This document shows positions 55,351-64,000 of a stretch of DNA of 64,000 nucleotides, in pieces. Source of the DNA: Dipteris shenzhenensis (lineage: Eukaryota > Polypodiophyta > Polypodiopsida > Gleicheniales). Under the pieces are notes generated by a model. It was given only the letters and a program-made list of their open reading frames with translations, searched no databases and had not been told where the DNA came from. Position 1 is the stretch's first letter, and each line of letters opens with the position of its first letter. The stretch is taken from the NCBI GenBank assembly GCA_047967505.1, contig CM106538.1; one strand, written 5' to 3'. The translations under genes and the position numbers were made by a program.

Positions 55351-56930
55351 GAAGCAGAGGGCTCGACGTCACTTATAATAGAATGGAGTGCAATGTGAAA
55401 GCCCAAAGGAAGGCATAGAATTACTAAGGACCATTATGGACACATGGCACTCAAGTAGGTTACAAGTGGAGCATGAGAAAAGTGAAGAAAAGAGACAGGC
55501 TCATAATGAAGGGATCCATGGTAGGGTGGTTTATGGAGCAGAACCCTCCTTCTTTATTATTGGCATCGTATCATTGGTATCACAGCCAATAAAGCATGAA
55601 TTCAGAGTCTTATGTAATTTACGTGCATAGTAAACGAAGGCATTGAAAATGAGTTGTGCGCTCAGTTAAAGCATGGTCACCATGGCGAAGCGTGGAGGTA
55701 GCCTACGTAAAACAGTTTGTGCAAAGGAAGGGCCATCTCTTGTTGATGGTTGGGTCGCAAGACTGTAGTAAGATGACTATATTGTGTAAAGTACCCTCGG
55801 TTCATCATTGTAGTCTTCTGTGTCAACTCCCGAGACTGCATATAGTGCAAGCTATGCAAATGTTCAGTAGAAACACTTACTCACCTTTTCTGGGGATGCC
55901 CCTGGGTCCAGAACCTGTGGGGAATCCTGAGAGGGCATTGTGCCTCAACTTTGGGCATGCAGTTTATCTCTAAAGGAGCAGCTGTCTTTGGCACAGATCT
56001 TGGTCCCAGATAGAGCTACTCTATGGGAGGTGATCAGATATGCCACACTCCAGAGTTTGGTCTGCTTGCTATGAGGCATCCATTAACAGTTCAGCTATCT
56101 TCTCTCTTCCTTGTAAACAAGCAGTAGTTGACATAGATGTCCAAGTGAAATGGCTTGTAGATAGCTGGCCTGAGGAGAGCGCTAGGGTACATGCCTCTAG
56201 AGTGTTTTGAGTGAGATATCTTTTATTTGAGCCATATGGAAGAATTGGACTGAGCCGCATGTGAGAAACTATTTTATGGAATTTATGAGAATACTTCTTT
56301 CGATTAAAAAGAAAAAATCCAGAGATTCACTGAAGACAAGTTTCTTAATTAATGCTCCAAGCCCAAGGCTGGAAGCTTCAACTTCCTTGAGTTCTTAAGT
56401 TCTGACGATTGTGAGTCATGATGGAATTAAAGTCTCGTGATGCGAGCTCAACCTTCTTGAATCCTGACAGTCGTAGCCCGCCGTGTGAGTAATGAAGGCA
56501 CTTAGACAGTCAGAACGACTCCGTCTCCCTGACAACAGTGAATAGACTTCATCTTCAAGTCACGATCCCATCATCACGATTTGATGACCTACACAGATAG
56601 ACAAAGCAAGACCTTAGTAAGTAAAAGCCACCTCACCAAAAGTTTAAAGCCTTCCTCTTTCTCTCCAAAAATCCTAAAGCCTCATTTCCTTCTAAAGACC
56701 CTCATTGTCCCAACATTACTTTCTTCCAAGTTAAAGCCTCACCATCATTAAAAGAAAGAGGATCAGAGTTCAAGATTGAGGGAACTGTAAAAGCATAATC
56801 GAAAGTGGAGATCGTGAATCAAAGAAAGCGTGAAGATGAATCCAAGGCCATCAAGCAAATTCCAAGGAAGTAGCAATCATATTTTTCTCTCGATAAAGCT
56901 TTCTGCTTTATAAAAATTTAGAAAACTTGC
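55351..56930. other. Mixed sequence with a possible Copia primer site
   Basis: TGGTATCACAGCC at about 55,576 is one base from the methionine primer-site consensus and may mark the end of an LTR on plus, but no pol sequence follows it. The frame at 55,656-55,973 is unrecognised. The stretch 56,300-56,930 probably is the leader of the Gypsy element that starts at 56,939. Confidence 0.35.
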
Positions 56931-57523
56931 ATTTGAAAATGTCAACTCCAGAAAGGAATGAAATGGTTAGGGAGAGCGAGGAAAGGGCTAGAAAAAGAAA
57001 GGCTATAGCTGGAAAGGAAATACATGAGGAAGTACAAAATGAAACTCAAGAGGATAACGTGGAAATGGAGGACATAGACTACTGTGCTTATGGAATTCCA
57101 TATACAGAATTCACTAAACTTGAAACTCGAACACAAATATGGAAACATAGTTAGGAACTATTAGTACTACATTGAAAATCCTAGTTGAAGCCATAACCAA
57201 ATTAGCTCGGTAGCTCCTTTGGAAAAATCACCGACTCCTCCTAATCAAGTTGAGAGGTCCAAGTCTCGACTTAGAGAAACCTCTAACATTCTTAAGGACT
57301 TGAAACTGCCAATTTTCAATGGGGATGAAAAGGAGCGCAATAAAGATGCGATTAATACGTTCTTGAAAAAGTGGCAAGACTTCCATCGACTCAGGAATAG
57401 CCTCCTGAAAATTAAGTCATGGAAGCAAGTCTTTCCCTTGGAAACAAGGCTTATAAATGGTGGATGTGTTAGATATCAATGCTCCACTCTCATGTAACTA
57501 TGCGGGAACCAGCTAACTCTACT

Positions 57524-58199
57524 TGTAAGCCCCCCATATGAGGAGAAGGCATTTGAGTAGCTCGGTTATCCGGTAGATCTTAGTTTGGACACCAGATGGG
57601 GGCCATGTGTGGCCTGATGGTTGGACGGTTTCAGATAGAGTTGGCACATTGCTAACTAGGCTACATGCAAGTGTGAGAAGGCATCCCATGATTGACTGCA
57701 CTGAGGGTAGATGGAGCATTTCCCGGGGCAGCCCACTCTCAGGTTGCGGGGCCCGTTTGGAGCCCCAAATGATCTCGGATGGCTTTGGGCAAAACGGAGA
57801 GCGTAGGTCAATTGCTCTATTCTGTGCCACGGTTCTAATGTGTAGTTGGTGGCCTATTTCAAGACCGACCTCCAGTTGGCCATTTCGGGTAGACTGGGTT
57901 GGTCTCCCAATTGGGTCGAACGGACTACAATTGGTGGCTATATAAGAGTAAGCCCGTGAAGCCCATATTCATCACTGGCTACAACAACCCTGATTCCTTA
58001 GCATCTAGCCTCCGTCCTCTACTATTTCCAGCACGCCATCGAAGCTTCTCACACAGGAGCGCATGGCTAGGAGGTAGCGCCATCTATTGTATCAGTTTTA
58101 TAGTAATCAAAATTTTGATTCTCCATACTATCTGCTTTTCTCTCTTGCATACGAGATCTTGTTATCTATTGAGCACAGACGTTGTATTGTTTTCTTACA
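57524..58199 (+). mobile_element. Solo LTR-like insertion in Gypsy gag (family 1 related)
   Basis: A 676-bp block with inverted ends TGTAAG and CTTACA and a TATATAAG at 57,939. It shares GTAAGCCCCCCATATGAGGAG with the family 1 repeats in intron 1. It interrupts the gag frame. The flanks (CTACT and GGATG) do not form a target duplication, so either the boundary is slightly off or the insertion has been rearranged. Confidence 0.55.
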
Positions 58200-59479
58200 G
58201 GATGAGCCTCAGAGAAAATGATAGAATTCCTAGGTATTGGGCTGAGTTTGAACAAGCCCTCTGAAAAGAGTTTTTGCTGAAAAATGAATTATAAAGAGCA
58301 TGGGAGGCTAGGGACAATTGAACTATGGGTAAAAACACTCTAGTCTAGTATATAGCAAACTATAGGGAGGCAGTCCTTAAGCTGAAAGAAATTGATGAAT
58401 TCTAGAAGATAAGAGGTTTTGTGAGAGGTCTCAAAGACACTTATAAGGTTGAGGTGAAAAGAAATTCTCCCAAAAACTTTGAGGAAGCAATTAAGTATGC
58501 CCAAATATATGACGATACGATAGGGAAATCCAAAGTTGGAACTTTAGAGCAAACATATTTTGTTCCTAAGTTCAACAAATTTCCCAATTTAAAAAGGAAG
58601 GGGCACTTTAAGAAGGAGGTTCCTCAAGCACCACCTAAGAAACCTCAAACACAAAATTATCCTCTTGAAGAAAGAGGATCATGAAATGGCTAGACAGGAA
58701 AATCTTTGCTTCAAATGTTTGGGCAAAGACAATGCTGCTTGGAACTGCCCTAAAAACAAAAAAGCGGGAGCTAAAGCCCCAAATAGACCTCTGTAAAAAC
58801 AAGTACATGCGGTGCAGGTGTTGCCGCTTAATGATACTGAAAAGTACACTGAAATAGAGGTCTATCATGACGATAGCACCCACATGTGCTGTCTATCATC
58901 GGCAATGTGGCAGCCTACCTTTGGTCCTCATGATTTAATGAGGATGCATAGAAAAGTAAAGGGGCAAAGGGTAAGAGCGATGGTCGATGATAGTGCAACA
59001 CATAATTTCTTGAACTACTCGTTAGTTAAGAAATTAAAATTGCCTAAGAGTCCAAGTGCCCACAAATATGTGGTCTGTTTGACAAAGGACAGTGATAAAA
59101 AAAGTTTGGGACACCATGATACATGGTGTAGAGGTAAATATTCAAGGCTATCTCAGGATGCCTTGGATTTCCAAATTATGCATCTTGATTGAACATATGT
59201 AGTGCTTGGTCGAGAATGGTTGTATAATCTTGGGCATAGTTTACAGTTGAGTCACCTTAATAACTCCATTATGTTTGAAAAAGAGGGTAGAGTCTTCCAG
59301 ATTCAAGGAGAACATGATGTGCCCAACTCTCCTCTTATTTGTTTGATGGAATTAGAATGACTACTACACCAAGAAGAATGCGAGGTTTATCTCTGTGAAC
59401 TTACATTTATTAGTGATTTTATGTCTTCTGCATCGGAAAGAAGTAATATTGTTTTTGATAATGTTAAAGTATCAATCTT

Positions 59480-60268
59480 CTCTCAATGACTTAATGTTTG
59501 AATTTAAACATGTTTTTCCGTCTAATTTGCCTGATGCTTTACCCCCTAAGAGAGAAGTAGATCATAAAATAGATTTGATTCCTGGATCTACCCCTGTTTG
59601 TAAACCCGCATAGAGGCTTAGTCAAATGCAGGAATGTGAGGTCGAAAGACACTTAATAGAATACCTTAGGATGGGCCAAATTCAACCAAGTAGCTCACCT
59701 TGGTATGCACTAGTTTTACTGGTAAAGAACAAGGATTGTACTATGAATTTATGCATAGATTACCGAGAACTAAATAAATTCACCATAAAAAATAAGTATC
59801 CTATGCCTCACATTGATGAGCTCTTTGATCAATTGCAAGGGGCAAAATATTTTACTAAAATTGATTTAAGCTCAGGATATCACCAAGTACGAATTAGGGA
59901 AGAGGATGTCCCTAAGGCATCATTTCGTACTGGGTATGGACATTCTCAATTTAAAGTAATGCCATTTGGATTAACAAATGCTCCAGCAACTTTCCTGACA
60001 CTTATGAATAGTGTCTTAAGGCCATATTTAGGAAAATTTTATGTAGTATTTCTAGATGATATGCTTATATATAGTTAAAAAAAAAGTATTTGGAACATTT
60101 GCAAAAAGTGTTCTAGCTACTTAGAGATAATTCACTCATTGCTAAAGAATCCAAATGTGAATTCTTTGCAAAAGAAGTGAAATACTTGGGACATATAATA
60201 TCCCAAGAAGGGGTTCGTATGGACCCTGAAAAAGTAAGGGCCATATTGGAATGGCCACATCCTACAAA
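59480..60268 (+). pseudogene. Gypsy reverse transcriptase
   Basis: Motifs in order are FKHVFPSNLPDALPPKREVD, a stop at 59,611, [82 protein letters not shown] (catalytic pair at about 60,055). After a stop and frame change it ends KYLGHIISQEGVRMDPEKVR, ILEWPHPTN at the junction with the Copia LTR. In one clean frame 59,626-60,078 the palm domain is intact. Confidence 0.88.
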
Positions 60269-61009
60269 TGTTGGGGTAAAGGCCAATGGCCTAGTATATA
60301 CCCCTTTGTACCATACATACATAATAAGAGCTTACCTTGATCTGGGTGAGTTAGCACCCACAATTTCGGTGTTCTCCCTTTCTTTGTTGCTCTCTGATAA
60401 GACCTCCTCTCTATCAACTGGTATTAGAGCTTGGTTGAGTGAAGCCAACAAGGAGACTATAGCATTGCGATGCCAAGAGCCCGAACTTGTTGCGTGGAGT
60501 CTCCTATTTCCCGTGGGCTGCCCCTGGGAGCTGTATTTTGACATATACTAGCTCGTTTTTACTATTTCCGCCTTATAAATCAGGTTGCCTCGACTGTTCC
60601 GGGGAGAAGGAATATTATCCATCTACGGTAAAAAACGACCTACTGCTCTACAATTCCAGCCACTGGAAGTTGCTTTTTTGGGGCCCGTTTGTGGCGAACT
60701 CCAGTTGATTAAAGGCGGCTGGTACATTCAGATTTCACTTGGGTTTATGCCTTCAAATTGATGCATATCAAGCCAAAGGTTGGCTGAAAGTGATTGCTTA
60801 CAATTGATGCATTTTGAGCCTTTGTTTAGCTAAGAAAGTGAGCATAAATGAGCAGTGTTTTTCTGAAGCTATCTTGTATCCCAGGAAGGGATTATTTTTT
60901 TGTGAGTGCAATACTCTTCCCACTAAGGGAATTTTTTGGATAACAATTTTCAGAATTGTTGGGCTATTTCATTGGAGTTTATGCCTCAAATGCTTTAGGA
61001 AAAGTTGGT

Positions 61010-61500
61010 GATTGGCGGTTTGCAATCTTGTGACAGCAGTAAAAAGTGAGTAGGTGGTTGTTTTCAGAAGTGAATATCAGAGAATCCATGAGGAATTGTC
61101 TTTTGAGTTGAACTAAGAAGTTTTAGTTTTCTGGACAATCTACAATCTTGTTTTTGAAAGCATTTCAATTCGAGATTTAGAGAAAAAGTTATGATGCCCG
61201 GTATGGCCATGATTTACAGTTTTGACAGTTTATGACAACAACTAGAAAAAGTGAGCAAGGGCTTGCTTTCAGCAGTGAATATCCAAAAATCCATAATGAA
61301 TTTGGACTTTCAGTAAACTAAAAGTTTGTAGATCTATTGGTTGTCTACAACTTTGGTGTTTATAGCAAAGGCAACCGAGTTACGGTTGGGAAGATATTGA
61401 TAGTTCAAAACAGGCCAAAATTGTTGTAGACTGTTATTACAGCAGTAAAAGTTTGCAGGTGGTGGTTTCCAACAGCAGATATAAATGTAAGGATCTTGGA
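61010..61500 (+). repeat. Degenerate tandem repeats in Copia leader
   Basis: Three units of about 205 bp each hold an ACAGCAGTAAAAAGTGAG-like start, GTTTTCAGAAGTGAATATC and a GAATCCATGAGGAATTG-like part (about 61,033, 61,232 and 61,438), followed by a phrase on gripping or interlocking AGTTTTAGTTTTCTGGACAA words. Confidence 0.55.
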
Positions 61501-62129
61501 CTTGCTGTAAACTGAGAAGTTGTAGAGTTTTCTACAAGCTACATTTCTTCTATTTACACTTTTTGCATCGGAGCTACCGTGCAAAAGCTATTGGCTAGTT
61601 TGGGGATGCCCTGAGGTCACTTACAACAGAACATGTATTTGTGACAGTGACAGTGTGGCTGTTGTCATTGCAGTTGATATTTTTTGGGCTTGAGTTTGGT
61701 ACATTGGTGTAGTGTATCCTGGTTGTTCTCATCCATTGTGATGGCTTTGGCATCAAAGAATGCATTGTTTAACATTGAGAAGTTGGATTTAGCATGTGTG
61801 AACATTGCATATATGGGCATAAAAAATCTTTGGGCAAGAAGAGGCTTGAACCATTAGAGTTGGTTCACAGTGATGTGTGTGGACCTATGCCTACTGTCTC
61901 ATTGGGTGGTGCTTCTTAATTTGCTACTTTCATTGATGATGCTACACGGAAAGTGTGGGTCTATCCTCTTCGGAAGAAGAGTGATGTCTTTGATGCATTT
62001 CAAAAGTCCTTAGCATTTGTTGAAAATCAGTCAGGCAAGAAGCTCAAATGCTTGCGCACTGATAATGGAGGAAAGTATACCTCTCATGCATTTAAGAATT
62101 TTTGTGAGCTACGTGGCATCAAGTGAGAG

Positions 62130-62705
62130 TTGACTACTCCTAAGAATCCTTCTCAGAATGGGGTTGCTAAGAAGATGAATAGAACTATTCAAGAAAGGAA
62201 TATAAGCATGCTTTCTAATGCCGGTCTACCTCATGGCTTTTGGGCTGAGTCTATCAAGACAACAGTACATCTTATCAATAGATTGCCTAGCAAGGCACTA
62301 GATGGGAAAGTGCCAGAAGAGGTTTGGTCAGGCAAGCCACCATCTTATGGGCATCTTCGTGTATTTGGTTGTGAAGCTTATGTTCATATCCCTAAGGAAA
62401 AATGTAGCAAGCTTGATCCAAAGTCAAGGAAGTGCATTTTTCTTGGATATGGTGATTTAGGCAAGATAGGATACCGATTGTGGGATCCAGAGGCCAAGAA
62501 GATAGTACGCAGCCATGATATTATCTTTAATGAGGACAAGATGCACAAGAAGCTAGAAAAGACTGTTGAGATACGCAGAGTGGTGTTTGAAGAGGATGGA
62601 CAACCACCATATGAGAGGCATGCACAACCTGTTCCACATGATGCAGGGCATGGACAACCCATAGATTGTGAGGTGGGAGAGCCACATCTAGGTGGACAGC
62701 CTTAA
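62130..62705 (+). pseudogene. Copia integrase, C-terminal part
   Basis: An open frame of 191 codons covers the last catalytic portion (NPSQNGVAKKMNRTIQERNI with the glutamate position replaced by Lys in KKMNRT), GFWAESIKTTVHLINRLPSK, the GKPPSYGHLRVFGCEAYVHI block, KCIFLGYGD and VRSHDIIFNED. It is preceded by a stop after GIK at 62,125. In intact Copia integrases the motif reads E-R-x-NRT, so the D,D35E glutamate seems lost. Confidence 0.85.
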
Positions 62706-63350
62706 GTTATGCAGGAAAATCAGTTGGGACAGCAAGATGCTCATGGTGAGCAAGTATTGAGATGTTCCACTAGAGTCTCATGACCTCCACAGAGATATGC
62801 TCCATCTCTGGATTATGTCCTATTGATAGATTGTGGTGAGCCTTCATGCTTTGAGAATGCTATGTCTAGGAATGATAGGCATAAGTGGGAGAAGGCTATG
62901 TAGTTAGAGATGGATTCTTTGATGAAGAATGCTACTTGGAATTTGGTTTATCTACCCAAAGGAAAGCATGCATTGCCATGGAAATGGTTTACAAGCTGAA
63001 GATGTCTCCAGCAGATGCATTGCCTAAGCATAAGGCAAGGTTGGTAGCCAAGGGTTTTAAGCAAGAGAAGGGTATTGACTTTGATGAGATCTTTTCCCCA
63101 GTGGTGAAGATGACTACCCTTTGTATAGTGCTTGCATTGGTTGCCAGACAGGACATGGAGATTGTCCAAATGGATGTAAACATAGCTTTTCTACATGGAG
63201 ATCTTCATGAGAACATCTATATGCAGCAGCCAGAGGGGTTTGTTGTGCACGGCAAAGAACGGATGGTATGCAAGCTTCAGAAAAGTCTTTATGGATTGAA
63301 GCAGGCTCCTAGGGAGTGGTACCATAAGTTTGATGCATTTATGCGATCCC

Positions 63351-64000
63351 TGAGAGTGCTCTCAATGGAAGCAAGAATGGAAGAGGGAGAGAGAGAAACA
63401 GAGAGCCACACAAGTTTTGGTGGGTGTAGAACACCCTAATCTTCTTTTTCATTCATTTATATATGTGTTTGAGTATTGTACATAACCGGGGTAAAGGCAC
63501 AATGACCTTTAACCCCCATAACCTCCCACTTAAAGGACAATGTGCCTTTAAGGGAGAACAACCAGTGAGCATACTATCCAATGCCCATCAATACATGACA
63601 ATACTCAAACCGTTGACTAGGTAGACTCTTCGTCAGCATATCTGAAGGGTTATCATCTGTATGAACCTTGACAAGCTCTATGCGCTTGTCCTCAAGTACC
63701 TCCCTGATGAAATGGTACCTGGCCTCAATGTGTTTGGTCTTTGCATGAAAGACCGGATTCCGTGCTAACTGAATAGCACTCATGGAATCACTATGCAATG
63801 TCGGTACACCTGTATGAATCCCCAAATCTCCCACTTGCCGATCAAGCCATATAGCCTCCTTGCAACCCTCTGTGGCTGCAACATACTCAGCCTCTGTGGT
63901 AGACAAAGCAACACACTTCTGTGTGCAAGACATCCATGACACTGCACCACCTGCAAAGGTGAACACATAACCAGAAGTGGATCTCCTACTATCCACATGC
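63351..64000 (-). mobile_element. 3-prime end of a minus-strand Copia element (RNase H and LTR), running off the window
   Basis: From the window edge leftward on minus: DSRRSTSGYVFTFAGGAVSW, CVALSTTEAEYVAATEGCKE, LHSDSMSAIQLARNPVFHAK, HIEARYHFIREVLEDKRIEL, DDNPSDMLTKSLPSQRFE, ending at a stop near 63,572. This is Copia RNase H with the conserved Asp, Glu and Asp in place and no break in view. A purine tract AAGTGGGAGG at about 63,530 precedes an LTR-like GTTATGGGGGTTAAAGG that extends to about 63,350, where plus-strand Copia begins. The element may be relatively young. Confidence 0.82.

Larger units (their letters stand above)
56939..60270 (+). mobile_element. Ty3/Gypsy element, interrupted by an LTR and 3-prime truncated
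   Basis: Gag begins at 56,939 (MSTPERNEMVRESEERARKR) with a highly charged N-terminus, then LKLPIFNGDEKERNKDAIN, FLKKWQDFHRLR near 57,310-57,400. An LTR (57,524-58,199) interrupts it. Gag continues at 58,200 (RENDRIPRYWAEFEQAL, RGLKDTYKVEVKRNSPKNFE) and a KCLG..CP..K zinc-knuckle trace near 58,720. A protease trace, VRAMVDDSATHNFLNYSLVK, is at about 58,975. RT spans 59,480-60,260. At 60,269 it is cut by the start of another LTR. RNase H, integrase and 3-prime LTR are absent. Many stops are present. Confidence 0.78.
60269..63350 (+). mobile_element. Ty1/Copia element with 148-bp LTR, 3-prime truncated
   Basis: The LTR runs 60,269-60,416 (TGTTGGGGTAAAGG to TCTCTATCA), with primer site TGGTATTAGAGC at 60,419-60,430, one base from consensus. 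A 1.3-kb leader holds degenerate tandem repeats and no gag or protease. The integrase starts near 61,790: KRLEPLELVHSDVCGPM, FATFIDDATRKVWVYPL, CLRTDNGGKYTS, then after a stop TTPKNPSQNGVAKKMNRTIQ, GFWAESIKTTVHLINRLP, YGHLRVFGCEAYVHIP. The RT (62,885-63,340) reads HKARLVAKGFKQEKGIDFDE, FSPVVKMTTL, EIVQMDVNIAFLHGDLHENI, YMQQPEGFVV, SLYGLKQAPREWYHKFDAFM, and is cut before YVDD by opposing LTR sequence. Confidence 0.85.

Noticed and set aside
57519-58204. Target duplication around the LTR in Gypsy gag
   Set aside because: The flanks CTACT and GGATG do not match, so a clean insertion could not be shown.
1-64000. CRISPR arrays, bacterial operons, rRNA or tRNA genes
   Set aside because: None found. 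The methionine-tRNA-like words are primer binding sites next to LTRs, and the tandem repeats lack the regular spacer pattern of CRISPR.

Overview
The window reads as nuclear DNA from a plant with a very large, transposon-rich genome. One cellular gene with giant introns is buried in decayed LTR retrotransposons (Ty1/Copia and Ty3/Gypsy chromovirus types), LINEs, a DNA transposon and many (TC)n microsatellites. A homosporous fern is my best guess, with gymnosperm or another large-genome vascular plant as alternatives. This rests on overall character only; no organellar or rRNA marker is present.

Positions 1-31,620 hold a single minus-strand gene. Six coding exons can be joined with matching splice phases: 31,620-31,273, 9,155-8,932, 8,810-8,752, 8,559-8,207, 473-399 and 269 to beyond position 1. 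Introns 2, 3 and 5 are 121-192 bp, but intron 1 is about 22.1 kb and intron 4 about 7.7 kb. The product looks like a conserved plant nuclear protein usually annotated as uncharacterised, with an ELL-like N-terminal block and a winged-helix-like segment. Intron 4 contains a LINE (plus), a truncated Copia element (minus) and a cluster of LINE 3-prime ends. Intron 1 contains several LTR-like repeats, a young 2.2-kb non-autonomous LTR element with 289-bp LTRs differing by one base, a Gypsy chromovirus, a Copia element fused to it through a chimeric LTR, and two ORF1-only LINE derivatives.

From about 32.4 kb to the right edge I see no intact cellular gene. There is an AT-rich, poorly recognisable stretch (33-39 kb), an ancient Copia element (39.3-42.1 kb), a relic Gypsy RT (44.2-44.8 kb), and a minus-strand Copia element whose gag is split by a DNA-transposon-like insertion of about 7.7 kb (46.0-53.7 kb). 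That insertion carries an array of small hairpins, a kinase-like relic, a hAT-type transposase relic and a 0.9-kb palindrome. Then come a Gypsy element interrupted by an LTR (56.9-60.3 kb), another Copia element (60.3-63.35 kb) and the 3-prime end of an opposing Copia element at the right edge.

The most interesting signals are ORF1-only half-LINEs that share a 3-prime hairpin, with compensatory stem changes, with RT-encoding LINE remnants; the composite DNA transposon; and the very young non-autonomous LTR element. Coordinates of decayed elements are approximate unless an exact boundary is described.
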